From the NCBI GenBank assembly GCA_023055505.1, contig JALIRH010000062.1:1987115-2051114 (forward strand): 64,000 nt of DNA, in the 5' to 3' direction. The DNA comes from Callipepla californica brunnescens. Lineage: Eukaryota; Chordata; Aves; Galliformes; Odontophoridae. The notes under the pieces are model-generated. The model had not been told where the DNA came from, did no database searches, and was given only the letters and a program-made list of their open reading frames with translations. The translations under genes and the position numbers were made by a program. Below, one piece after another: positions 8,751-18,977 of this stretch. Position 1 is the first letter of the stretch. Each line of letters starts with the position of its first letter.

Positions 8751-11700
8751 ACTAAAGCTCCCTGAATTGTGGCACTTCCCAGTTTTCCTACTGATTCATT
8801 TCTATTTATTGCTATACTATCTCATAGCTTCTGGACAAAGATACTTAATATCACAGAAAGACAAATATAATTTCAAGAATATTGTTCTGTCCACAATATT
8901 ACGAACAACAACAAAAAAAGAAAAAAATAAAGAAATGTAATCTTTAAATAGAGATCAGATGCATGTTAAGAAATATCAGTATAGTGCCAAAGAGTACACG
9001 GATTCTATAACTGCAGTGATCTAAGGAAACAAAAGTTTATTTTATGAATAGAGATGTTGTAATTAGATTAATTGTTCCCATTATTTGGAATGTCAAAATA
9101 AGCACAAGTGAAGGTGGTCAGCACAATGGAGACCATAAAAACCAGCCTGTAGATACAGTTACAAAAGCATCAAGAGGAATTAATTTGCTGTCTATTGAAA
9201 AGAAAGAGATCTATACATGGAAGTGGGGAAGACATTTCATATTTTAAATTTGTTATTTTAAAGTAATAATAAGGGAACTGAGATAGGACGGAGAAAGTAT
9301 GGAAAAAAAGTGCTCTAATTATGAAGAGAAGAAACAGCTAAAACATCATTTTCACTGAGGATGAAAAAAACAAACAAAACAGAACAAACAAAAACAGAGA
9401 ATGTTTAGTTTATTAGTGAACTCAAAAGAAGAACAGAAAGAAAAGCATGAGAAATAATGTTACACTTCCAGCTGTTGGATTTTAGAAGGTAAGGCAGAAC
9501 GGTGAACAGACTTAGAGGAAAAGATAAAGCAGCTTATCATTTGGCAAATCTTGTATATACTCCCCAGATGAAAGGTGGAACATTCTGCAAGAGACTTCAA
9601 AAGTTTTCTGTAATCAAAGAAAAAGCAGGAAATAAATCAGAAATTTGAAAATATCTAGAGAGTAATCAGCAAAGAAATGATCACTCAGGATTCAAGGAAG
9701 AGATGCATGAGAGAGAAAATCTAAAACAGCAATATTACTTTGAAAAAAGGTAACAGAGGAAGCAGCATCTCCAAGAATGAAAGAAAAATTTTGAATATTC
9801 TGTATTCCAATTTGTACACATATAACTTGATAACTCTTGGGAGCCTTGTATCAGTGCAAAGGAAAGAGGAATAATAGTCAAAATATGCCAGCATTCTCAG
9901 AGAATTCAGTGAGACTGATAGACAGCAATTTCCAAAGAGATTCAGAGTAGCAGTATATACATATATTTTTTTAATTGGCCTTCTGCTTCTGAGATTATGT
10001 AAACAATATTAGCATTTAATTTCACTTTGCTGAGTGAGCAAAGTGAAAAGTTAAGTTATGGAAGATCAAAATCAGACCTGTGAAAAACAATCGCTGCTTA
10101 TATTCATACAGAAATATTGATGTACTCCATATGTAAAATTAAAATTACTACATCAAACAGAAGGTTTAGTTTTTCTTCTGTTACTGAACATCTGCATCTA
10201 GAAACAGTAGTATGCTTCTAGGTGAGTTAGTATTTCATACTGAGTATAACAATCCTATTACTATACTATTATCATAATAGTAGACCAAGAGATTTCCAAT
10301 GTCACTAAATCTGAATCACTTCTGCCTTAGGGAATTATATTACATGTTAACCCTTAATGAATCAGTCTATGTAATGTACAATTAAGTTCAAATTACCAGG
10401 TTGTTCAATAGGATTTATGAGTGACCCTCTCATCTTTTACTTTACTGGAAAATAATTAACAATTTAAATTGTGAGGATCCATGATAGGGCCAACAATTAA
10501 GAAATTCTTTCTGAGTAATTCTTCTATGTAAGCATTTATTTAGACAAATTGCCTATACTATCTGTCTGGGATTGTTTTGGTTTTTTTTTCTTTTTTTTTG
10601 GTATTTTCAAGAGAAATTTTGAAACAAATGTCCACACATCAAACACCTACACCCCTCAGATTGAATAAGGGCAGGAAATTATTTGAAGGTGTAGGAAATT
10701 TGTTTGCTTTGCTGATGTGGCCAAACCCATTTCTTAAATTATGTTCTGCTGTTAACTGTTAAATAGAAACTAATGTGAAGTACAAAATCTTACCATTTAA
10801 ATAAACCAAATAAAAATGGAATTTATTTGTAAACTCACCACAAAATTCAAAACAAATATTTTTCTTTTTGTTTTTGTTTTTGTACATACTGTGTGACTTC
10901 ATCTACAACAAAGTTAGCAAAAGACCATCTCAAATTAAAGTATTGGAAGAAGTCAGAGACATTTTAAATTAAAATGTCATTGAATTATGAAAGTAGATAG
11001 ACTTTTTTAATAGTTATTAGTATAGAGATAGAAACTGTGTTTACTTATATGAGCTGTACTAAGACATGAAACATTTACTTTTAAATTCTCTGAAACATTT
11101 TTTAAACAGTAGTGGGTGTTTTTATTTGATCTTCATCATCAGAAGCCAAGCCATGCTACAGTCCAGTGAACTAATAAGCATAGAGATTGCGATTGAAATA
11201 CATTTCTCAGAAAATCTCAAACAAAACTGAACTTTGACATCTAATCATGATCTCAATGATTCGAAATCATTCAAAAAATTCTGAATTTAACTGATTCAGA
11301 TATTCCCAGGAAAGTTATGGACTAATGTCTTCTTAAATGTCCCCTGTAAGATTTTGTTATAAAACAGTTTCACTATCATCATTTAATTATTTAAAAAAAA
11401 TTTTAATGATGTTAACATAGTTATATGAATTTTTATGTCTGTTGTGCATTGAATTAAAAAGTACTAATTATTTTCTGCTAATTGCAGAGGACAGAGAATC
11501 AATAATCATTGGTGTGTTTCCTTTTGTGACTGTGTATCGTGTAGTACTTTTAGATGAAATTAAACATTTAAATGTTAATATGATGTTAAATCTATCTGCA
11601 AATATACTTTACAGTTTTAGATTATTAAATACACTTTTCAAGTAAATTGTTCCTGCCTCAGAAAAGACTAGGAATTAAATAAGATTATTTTATAGCAAGA

Positions 11701-11892
11701 TGGAGTTTATAGTCTTATGAAAGCATGTTATTTGGAGTTTGCAAAATTTTCTGATACAGCTAGATGATATTTGCAAAAGTAAAGGTGAAAGAGTTTTAAA
11801 ATTGAATCTTTATCTAAAGTGAAGCACAGTTTTGGCTAGGAATCCTTGTTATGAAATTTAACGACTTCTAGGTATTTGTCTTTATAAGAAGA

Positions 11893-11941
11893 AAACAAAC
11901 ACACACACACTCACAAACAAAAACAAGCAAAAAAAAAAACA
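11893..11941 (+). repeat. CA/A-rich low-complexity tract
   Basis: AAACAAACACACACACAC is followed by CAAACAAAAAC and an A-run. Confidence 0.75.
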
Positions 11942-12225
11942 GAAGACAACATCTCCAAGCAAAATTTTCAAATAACTAACAGATTTGTCCTGTGAGGAGA
12001 ATTGTTCACAGTGTAAAAGCAACCACGAGCTAAGCTGACTGAACCAATGATACAGCCCAAACTGTTAAAAGGTATCATAACACTGCATCTTTGCTTTTAA
12101 GGTTTTTTCTTTGTTTACCTTGGCACGTAAAACATTGCGACAATTTTAGCTGCACTGATGACTCAAGGATAACAAAGTAAGTGCTGAATAAACCAAGGAA
12201 ATGAAGGACTTTATTGACATATTAC

Positions 12226-12256
12226 AAATAAATAAATAAATAAATAAATAAATTTA
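12226..12256 (+). repeat. (AAAT)n microsatellite
   Basis: About seven to eight uninterrupted AAAT units. Confidence 0.9.
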
Positions 12257-12589
12257 AGAGAATAATAAAATATTGTTTTCAAAATATTTTTAATAGACTT
12301 TTAAAAAGAGTAACAATTTAGATGAAAATGTACTTGCTATTTGGAATTCAGATTTAGGAGTGAATGTATTATGTTAGATAAAACTTTCACATTATCCCTT
12401 TCCTGTATCAATTCATCTACTAAGCCTTTTCAAAAAAAGTTTGAAAACACTGACATCTACAACATTCAATCAGTGACTTTGTGGCAGAACTATAAATACC
12501 TGTGTAGTGAGAGGGAGAAGTGAGAGACTATTTGCAGGAACCAAGGATTATGACACATTTGCAATCACTCACACCATCAGCATTCATAC

Positions 12590-12860
12590 AGTAAAATGGA
12601 TGATGATAAAAAATGTACACCTGAGGGGAACATATTATCTAAGTCTAGCATAAGCGGTGTAAATGCTTCATTACCATGGAAATTGTGCACCGTACATGAC
12701 AGCAGAGAAAGTCACTGGAGACAGGCCGTTTTAATTTTTATTGATAATATGATCACAGGTGTGCTTTTAATCATATCACCACTTCAGATTTCTCATCAAC
12801 TGTCACTAATAGTTTCATATGATGAGCACATTGCCCTTGTGACATAACAAATAAACCTAG
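12590..12860. other. Candidate conserved noncoding element
   Basis: Non-repeated, higher-complexity DNA in an AT-rich setting. It has an AGGTGTG T-box-like half site at 12757-12763 and several TAAT/ATTA homeodomain-like cores (for example TTTTAATTTTTATTGA). An open frame of 83 codons exists (12596-12847) but has no recognisable domain. The call is an inference from texture only. Confidence 0.2.
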
Positions 12861-13334
12861 AATTACCTATATTGCTTATTAACTGTCAAACCACCCTTTC
12901 TACTGTAAGAATACAACTTCAGAAAGTCTATTTATTTACTGTGCTAGGATTCACTCAGCCTCTCCATGATGCCCTGTGGCATATGCCTATTATGTTAAGT
13001 GAAGCTGATGTCACGAATGTATGTGGAAGTTTTAAAAGAAGCAGTGCCTTCTGGGTGAAAATGGGATGGTAGAGAAGAAGGAAAGAATTCAGAGTATAAT
13101 GGCAGTGCTGAAATTAAAAAGCTTTGATTATTTAGGGACATATCATTAATTTGAAAACCAGAATTGTCTTAATTCATAAGGTCATCTGGCTTGCAGATTT
13201 TTTGTGCTTTAAATTTCAGAAAATCTGAACGGAATCTGTTGCATGTAGTGCTCCAAATTAGCTCTAAACCATTAAAGTTAAGACAAGAACATATAATTCA
13301 GAAAGAAGTATTCACAACAGTAGAAAAAAATGTT
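12861..13334. other. Unique noncoding DNA
   Basis: No repeat family or gene recognised before the CR1 at 13335. The frame at 13191-13490 runs from unique DNA into CR1 and is not a gene. Confidence 0.5.
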
Positions 13335-13832
13335 TTGTTCTCTGTGCCCATTAACATCTTCATCAGTGATATTAGCAGTGGGATCGAGTGCATACTCAGC
13401 AAGTTTGCACGTGGCACCACCCTGCGTGGTGCAGTCAATATGCCTAACAGATGGAATACCATTCAGAGAGAACTAGTCAGGGTCAAGTAATGAGCCAGGA
13501 AAATCTCATGAGATTCAACAAATCCATCCATATAGTCTTGCATACATGACAACCTGTACTATCAGAATAAGCTGGGAGCAAAAAGGATAAAGCCTGACAA
13601 AGACTTTAGGGAACTGGTGGATGGCCAGCTGGACATGAGCCAGCAATATGGCATGGCAGCCTAAAGAGAAAACTGTGTCCTAGGGTACATGAAAAGAATT
13701 ATGACCAGCAGGACAAGGGAGGTGATCCTGCCCCTGTATATGCACAGGTGAGATCTGAGACCCCTTTCAGGGTCTAGAGGAAGGCTATAAGAAAGAATGA
13801 GACAGATCCTTTAGCAAGGCCTGCTGTGACAG
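13335..13832 (+). mobile_element. CR1 LINE host, first segment
   Basis: It starts in the reverse-transcriptase C-terminal region (CCCATTAACATCTTCATCAG; the A-D-D site is degenerate at GTGGCACCACC). It continues GGTGGATGGCCAGCTGGACA, TGAGCCAGCAATATGGC, GGAGGTGATCCTGCCCCTG and ends CTGCTGTGACAG. The next consensus bases (GACAAGGGGGAATGG) lie after the inserted LTR at 14412. It is the oldest layer of a three-element nest. Confidence 0.85.
13828..13832. repeat. Target-site duplication GACAG, left copy
   Basis: Five bases directly before the TGTCATGG terminus of the LTR, repeated perfectly at 14407-14411. Confidence 0.88.
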
Positions 13833-14034
13833 TGTCATGGTTTTATGATTTTTGGTACTGGTATTCCACATCATAACATCATGTATGGCATTAAGAGTTA
13901 AAGAGCTAATACTCCAGCTCCATAGATCATTGATAATTCCAGGTATACCTGTCTCAGAAGAGAAGAAGAACTACATTCCCCAGAGGACTTTGCGATGCTT
14001 TGTATTTTTACGTGTTTTCCGCTCAGAGGGAACA

Positions 14035-14042
14035 GATAAAAA
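14035..14042 (+). promoter_or_regulatory. Possible TATA-like box of LTR alpha 2
   Basis: GATAAAAA lies about 200 bp into the LTR, followed by a GC-richer stretch. The equivalent AGATAAAA occurs in the copy near 62160. The placement fits an LTR promoter, but activity is unproven. Confidence 0.35.
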
Positions 14043-14289
14043 CCCTCAGCGGTCACGGGACAGTCTCTTTCCTTCGGGATCGACTCAGCAGTGGGTGCTC
14101 GCTGCCGTATCGCCTTCAGTGTTAGCGTAAGGCCTTCGGTTTATCGGACACTCTCTCTTGCTCATTTTATTAGATTCATTAGCCTCAATTCCAATTATAT
14201 TGTATTATATTCTGTTATTTTGCTTTCTGATATCTTATTTAGTAAATTGGCTTTCCTCCTCAGATCGTTGCCACTGTTTTGTTTCTGGG

Positions 14290-14313
14290 CCCATCTCCCT
14301 TTTCCCTTTTCCC
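14290..14313 (-). other. G-quadruplex-capable motif on the minus strand, in LTR alpha 2
   Basis: Four C3 runs on the plus strand, separated by four bases each, give four G3 runs antisense to the LTR. This matches the position of the G-run cluster in alpha copy 1. Confidence 0.5.
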
Positions 14314-14406
14314 TTTTTCCTTGCCCTTTCCTGGGGCGTGGATCTGTGGGTCCCCCGCACCAATCGTCACGGAACCGGGCCGATCCAGCCCGGTAAACCG
14401 CTGACA

Positions 14407-14411
14407 GACAG
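14407..14411. repeat. Target-site duplication GACAG, right copy
   Basis: A perfect repeat of 13828-13832. Removing the LTR and one copy gives CTGTGACAGGACAAGGGGG, which matches CR1. Confidence 0.88.
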
Positions 14412-14553
14412 GACAAGGGGGAATGGTTTCAAACTAAAATACTGGATATCTAATTTGGATATACAGAAGTTTTTTTTTAAATGACAGTGGTGAGACTTTG
14501 GAAGAGGTTGCCCAAAGGTGTCGTGGAAGCCCCACTCTTTAAGACATTCAAGG
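14407..14553 (+). mobile_element. CR1 LINE host, middle segment
   Basis: GACAAGGGGGAATGGTTTCAA, AGTGGTGAGACTTTGGAAGAG, GTTGCCCAAAGGTGTCGTGG and AAGACATTCAAGG follow the CR1 consensus between two LTR insertions. The consensus resumes at 15009. Confidence 0.87.
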
Positions 14554-15003
14554 TATCACGGTGCTATCTGTGATAGGGACACAAAGAAAAAAAGAGAGAG
14601 AAGGAAGAAAGAAAAAAAAAAACTGCACCGTCTGTGGCAGCACGACCGCCCAAGGAGAGTTGCATGCTCCAGGGGGTGGTGTGTGGGGAAGGGGAAGGGT
14701 ACAGAGATAACAGATGGATCTAGGATAAAAGAAAAAAAACGACCTGAAGAGGAACAGTAATTTTACTAAATCTAACAAAATCGAACAATCTGGGTGAGAC
14801 AGAAGTATCTGAAAATCTATGGTAGTAAAACTACAGGGGTAGTACACACGCGTAATTTCTTTGGTAGGCTGAGAGAGAAAGCACTCCAGCACTGTCCGGT
14901 CCGCAGCCACACCCACTTCCCCTTCCTGCTTGCAGTAACTCTTTAACTCTCAACGTGATGTTCTGAAGTGGAATAACGTCACCGAAACCACAAACCCACA
15001 ACA
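14554..15003 (-). mobile_element. Solo LTR, family alpha copy 3, opposite orientation
   Basis: An LTR of about 450 bp on the minus strand. In its own sense it begins TGTTGTGGGTTTGTGG, then TTATTCCACTTCAGAACATC and GAGAGTTAAAGAGTTACTGC, matching the alpha 5' part. On the plus strand it starts TATCACGG, a decayed TGTCA. The central part and the purine tract at 14580-14624 are diverged. The flanks CAAGG (14549-14553) and CAATG (15004-15008) are a 4/5 target-site duplication. It is a diverged subtype, shorter than copies 1 and 2. Confidence 0.78.
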
Positions 15004-15110
15004 CAATGCTAGGCTCGGACCAGTCTGATCTAGCTGCAGGAGTCCCAGAGAGTTGGACTAGCTGACCTTTGAGGGTTCCTTTCAACACAGTTCTCTGATT
15101 CTGTAACTCT
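15004..15110 (+). mobile_element. CR1 LINE host, 3' end
   Basis: CTAGGCTCGGACCAGTCTGA, TCTAGCTGCAGGAGTCCC, AGTTGGACTAGCTGACCTTT and CCTTTCAACACAG complete the CR1 interrupted at 13832 and 14553. It ends in TTCTCTGATTCTGTAAC. Confidence 0.87.
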
Positions 15111-15246
15111 ACTGTATTATGAGGATGCAGGTAGTCCAGACACAGTTTCACAAAACATCTAGCTAACAAATCTTGGTAGGTATTCATAATGATTTAATCA
15201 GAAACTCAGCATGTTGCTTTTTCCTGTACACTTCAATCTTAGATTC
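15111..15246. other. Short unique spacer
   Basis: No repeat recognised between the tail-to-tail CR1 copies. Confidence 0.45.
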
Positions 15247-15437
15247 ATGGTATCATAGAATCCTCAGAGTTGGAAAGGACATTTAAAGGTCATCTAGTCT
15301 GTCTAACTCCCCTGCAATGAACAGGGACCCTCACAGCCTCTATCTGATCATCTCACAACATTCTCTTCTCATGGCTAATAGCCCCAGATCTTTCAACCTG
15401 TCCTCATAAGAAAAGCGTTCCATCCATTTGATCATTT
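15247..15437 (-). mobile_element. CR1 LINE 3' fragment with internal deletions
   Basis: Reverse-strand CR1 tail: ATCATAGAATCCTCAGAG, TTGGAAAGGACATTTAAAGG, AACTCCCCTGCAATGAACAG. It then jumps to AATAGCCCCAGATCTTTCAA and ATAAGAAAAGCGTTCCATCC, so part of the consensus is missing. It lies tail-to-tail with the CR1 ending at 15110. Confidence 0.82.
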
Positions 15438-15706
15438 GGGTTGTGATCAGCAGCACAGAGTCCAGTTGGAGGACTGTACTTAGCGATGTTTCTCAGGGCT
15501 TGGTTTTGGGCCTGGTCCTGTTCAACATCTTCATCACTGACCTTGATGAGGGGATAGAGTCCACCCTCAGCAAGTTTGATGATGATATGAACCTGGGAGG
15601 AATGGCTGACATACTGGGAGGCTGTGCTGACATTCAACGAGACCTGGACAGCCTGGAGAGTTGGGCAGAAAGGAACCAGATGAGGTTCAGCAAGAGCAAA
15701 TGTTGA
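15428..15706 (+). pseudogene. CR1 ORF2 remnant, reverse-transcriptase C-terminus
   Basis: A 92-codon open frame whose middle reads like the CR1 palm region: [21 protein letters not shown], then DDD in place of the usual A-D-D. It ends with RNQMRFSKSKC, matching the CR1 thumb-side motif. Intact CR1 ORF2 is roughly 900-1000 residues, so this is a fragment with no function of its own. Confidence 0.8.
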
Positions 15707-15847
15707 GTCTTGCACCTAGGGAGGAATAACTACATGCACCAGTTCGGGTATTACCTTCTGGAGAGAAGAGGGACCTGGGTGTCCTGGCGATTAACAGGGT
15801 GGCCATGAGTCAGCGGTGTGCCCTAGTGGCCAAGAAGGCAAATGACA
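15438..15847 (+). mobile_element. CR1 LINE, internal fragment
   Basis: It covers the end of reverse transcriptase: GTTCAACATCTTCATCACTG, TTGATGAGGGGATAGAGTCC, then GTTTGATGATGATATG, where the F-A-D-D site reads F-D-D-D. It continues to GTGGCCAAGAAGGCAAATGA and stops abruptly at the junction with a minus-strand CR1. Both true ends are absent. Confidence 0.88.
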
Positions 15848-16091
15848 AATTTCTGACATATTCAGATAACCGTCCGTTAGCGCACTAAGGTCCTTTTCCA
15901 CCAGGCAGCTTCCCAGCCACACCTCCCCAGCCTGCAGGGTTGCCTGGGGTTGTTGTGAACAAAATGCAGGACCCAGCACTTAGTCCTATTGAAACACATA
16001 CCGTTTACCTCATCTCATCAATTAAGTCTATCCAGGTCGCTGTAGCACCCTTCTATCCTCCGGCAGAACGATACACCCTCCCAGCTAGGTG

Positions 16092-16478
16092 TTATCTGCA
16101 AAGGGTGCACTTGATCCATTCATTATGATCATTGATAAAGATGTTATATAGGAATGGCCCCAGTACTATGCCCTGGAGAACACCACTCGTGATTGGCTGC
16201 CAGCTGGATTTAGCTCCACTGACCACAACTCTTTGGGCCCAGCCATCCAGACAGTGTTTCACCCAGCACAGCATATGCCCATCCAGACCATGGGCAGCCA
16301 GCTTCTCCATGAGGATGTTGTGGGGAACAGTGTCAAAGGCTTTACTGGAGTTCAGGTAGACAACATCAAGAGCAATCTTTTCAGGACCCATTGAGTTCAG
16401 GCTCCTCAGGTAGTCATGAACCTCATCTTTGCTTACAGTGGGAGGGACACTGCTTCCCAATACCTTCCTTCCAAACAA
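16092..16478 (-). pseudogene. CR1 ORF2 remnant, reverse-transcriptase domain
   Basis: An open frame of 128 codons. Residues near 40-60 read DVVYLNSSKAFDTVPHNIL, the RT motif A region whose first Asp is normally catalytic (VDVVYLDFSKAFDTV in CR1; here the second Asp is Asn). LDGWAQRVVVSGAKSSWQP and the motif B region TSGVLQGIVLGPFLYNIFIN follow (consensus G-V-P-Q-G-S, here L-Q-G-I). The frame is lost before F-A-D-D. Just upstream, LRSLNSMGPEKI is joined straight to ALDVVYL, which skips about 80 codons. Confidence 0.88.
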
Positions 16479-16827
16479 ATTGGACTTTCTTTTTCTGACT
16501 GAGGTACTTGTAGAAACCTTTCTTGTTTTTCTTGTCAGCCCTTGCCAAATTTAGTACAAGTTGGGCCTTGGCTTTCTTGATCCCAACCCTACACAGCCTA
16601 GCAGCTTCCTTATACTATTTCCATGGTACCTGTCCCTGTTTCCACTGCCTATGCATTTCCTTCTTGCTCTTCAGTTTGGCCAAAATGTCCTGGTTCAGTC
16701 ATACTGGCCTCTTACCTTCCTTTTCTAACTTGCTACTTCTGGGGATGGAGACCTCTTGTACCCCAAGGAAAGCTTTCTTAAAGATCTACCGGCTTGGCTC
16801 TGCACCCTTGCCCATGAGAGCAGTTTC

Positions 16828-17109
16828 CTATAGTGTTTTGTTAACTAACTCCCTGAAGAGCTGGAAGTCAGCTTTCCTAAAATTTAATGTCCTAGTTTTG
16901 CTCTTTGACTGTCTCATATGACATGAGTGTGAATTCAACCATAGCATGGTCACTAAAGCTTCAATCCTGTTATCACCAATCAGTTTATCTGCAGTGGTGA
17001 ACAACAGGTCCATGACTGCATCCCCCATGGTGGAGCTGTCTGTTACCTGGCTTAGGTTGTTATCCTCAAAACATCCCAGGACCCTCCTGTATTGCCTGCA
17101 GCTAGCCAT
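16828..17109 (-). pseudogene. CR1 ORF2 remnant, endonuclease C-terminus and linker
   Basis: A 93-codon frame reading QYRRVLGCFEDNNLSQVTDS, GDAVMDLLFTTADKLIGD and LNFRKADFQLFRELVNKT. These match the end of the CR1 apurinic-type endonuclease domain and the linker before reverse transcriptase. It lies in the same orientation as, and just upstream of, the RT remnant. Confidence 0.85.
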
Positions 17110-17507
17110 GCTACTTTATTCAGTAGCTCTGAGGGGGAAAAATGTATTGTGAAGATATGTCAGAGTTTCTTTTTAGATTTTTTTCAAAGTTAAAATTATG
17201 GTATACATGGATTGCTTAAAAACAAACACTTAGAACAAAGTTAAATGACTAATTTTTTCTGAGTCCACTGATGAGATCTGCTGAATGAGCAACTTCACTA
17301 CATTGCATATACTGAAAATCAAATACATTAGGATCATTTTAAGGTTCACTTTGTATGTAAAATTTTGTACTTTCACCACTAACTTAAATAAGACTCCATC
17401 AACACTTTGGTACCACTATTAACAAGACCACACCATTCGTCTTTTCATTAACATGAGGATGCTTTCCCTGTCATAATGAAAGGAAATTTTGAAGTAATTT
17501 TCCAATA

Positions 17508-17582
17508 GGGAGAGAGAGAGAGGAAGAGGGAGTGAGAATGGAAGGGAAGGAAAAAGAAAGGAAGGGAGGAAAAAGGGAAGAA
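17508..17582 (+). repeat. GA-rich purine tract
   Basis: (GA)n is followed by GGAA/GAAAG units for about 75 bases, almost entirely purine. Confidence 0.85.
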
Positions 17583-18958
17583 TGCATTTTAGTGTTCCAG
17601 GGTACTGTCATACTAAAATTTACTGTTGAGTTTTAGTATTGTTTTAGTAATATTGTTTTAGAAGAAAAATTGATACAGAGTATCTAGAAGCCTCCAATTG
17701 ATTACTAATTGGAAGAGGATGCTTCCTGTGTGAGTGACAATTAGAATAAAATAACTATAGTTCTGTTATATTGTAATAAATATGCTGATATTTAGTTCAG
17801 TAATTTCACATTAAAATCTGAGTAGAAAAATAGAGCTTCAGTAGAAAAATGTACTGTTATGATATGTACTATTATAATTGCACATTTGTATTTTCATTTA
17901 TTACTTTTACTTTATTAACTTTTCTGCCCTTTTGTTTGTTTGTTTGTGTTTTTGTTTTTGAAAATGTATGCAGTTTACATACTAGCATAGTATGAATCCA
18001 GTAACTAAATGTGACTGTCATTCTCCTAACTTAAAAACTCTGTGAGAAAAATAACTGAAATTATTATCCCTACTTGTAGTTACATACATGCAGTCATCAT
18101 CAGCAGATATAATGACAAAAGTTTTAACACACTAGTCTGATTTTTTCTTTATTAAAATATTTTACTTTAAACTGAGAGTTACAAAAATGAGAAAAGGGAT
18201 CTTGTGAAGTTATGTTTCAAAACATCCATATATACTTTTGAAGTACTGGAAATTATTTCAAATGAAAGAAGAATGAAAATAAGAAATCTACTCTCTTCTG
18301 CTTCTTATTTTCTTATCACAGGTGTGAACCAAAGTATCAACATAACAAATAGAAGGGATAAAATATTGGCTTTCTTCAAGTAAATGGCAAATCTCTAAGT
18401 TTATTTAAAAGGTCAAGATATTTCTAAAATGAGAAATAATAAACCACATCTGCCAGAGTGTGAGAATACGTTGAAGAATCTTCTTTCTCCATTGCTGTGA
18501 GATGAAAGCAGACTGAACGTACATGGCAGTTAGAGTAGAACATTGAGCACTGCTATTCTGTGACGAAGTTAGTAAGCTACAGAGTGTAGAGTTCTTCCAA
18601 CCAAAAACTGTGCATAATTTGTTTATTTAATTTTACACTGACTCATAAATAAAAGATAAGAAGATGATGAATTGTATTTTGTAAACATGAGAGCCAAATA
18701 ATCAACACTGATCGCTGATAAACTGCAATGAAAACTGATTTATACAACCCAGAAGTTTTACCGCAGCAATGAATATCTAGGAAGGTACTGTATGTTAATA
18801 GCAATTGTTGTGCTGATTCTTTGAATATTAATTTCTATTTGCATATCTTTTGTCTAGAAAGCGATTGGAAAATGTTTCCTCAACAGGTTAAAATCAGCCT
18901 ATCAAGCCACTTTTCTGATATAACTCTAGATAAGGATATTTCCAGTCTGTCATTATAA

Positions 18959-18977
18959 CCCCCTCCCCTTCCCCCCC
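18959..18977 (-). other. C-run cluster; G-quadruplex-capable on the minus strand
   Basis: Runs of 5, 4 and 7 C separated by one T and two T. On the minus strand the 7-base G run can be split into two G3 tracts, giving four tracts with short loops. It stands out in AT-rich DNA. Confidence 0.5.

Larger units (their letters stand above)
7786..12589. other. Unique AT-rich noncoding DNA
   Basis: Nearly 5 kb with no recognised transposon, RNA or exon. It contains low-complexity A/C-rich stretches (listed separately). The open frame at 8515-8940 is built largely on an AAC/AAAC-rich tract, shows no domain, and is not called. Confidence 0.55.
13833..14406 (+). mobile_element. Solo LTR, family alpha copy 2 (best preserved)
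   Basis: A 574-bp LTR with TGTCA...TGACA terminal inverted repeats and a perfect 5-bp duplication. Sense-strand landmarks in order are GGTATTCCACATCATAACATC, GAGTTAAAGAGCTAAT, CCCCAGAGGACTTTGCG, a TATA-like GATAAAAA at 14035, CGACTCAGCAGTGGGTGC, a T-rich stretch, the tract CTCCCTTTTCCC and GGAACCGGGCCGATCC near the end. No gag or pol sequence adjoins it, so it is a solo LTR. It inserted into a CR1. Overlapping frames of 92-108 codons are not genes. Confidence 0.92.
15848..17109 (-). mobile_element. CR1 LINE ORF2 body on the minus strand
   Basis: Read on the minus strand, it runs from the C-terminal part of the endonuclease (17109 leftwards) through the linker to the reverse-transcriptase palm and stops at 15848. 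Both ends are missing, including the 3' tail. The RT entrance region is deleted near 16370-16385. Between the two recognisable coding parts (about 16490-16827) the linker still reads as CR1 but with frameshifts. It is a different CR1 subtype from its plus-strand neighbour. Confidence 0.9.

Noticed and set aside
8515..8940. 141-codon open frame
   Set aside because: Driven by an AAC/AAAC-rich low-complexity tract; two other frames are open over the same tract, and no domain is visible.
13852..14484. Several 73-108 codon frames on both strands
   Set aside because: They lie inside the alpha LTR and run across its border into CR1; LTRs do not encode these proteins.
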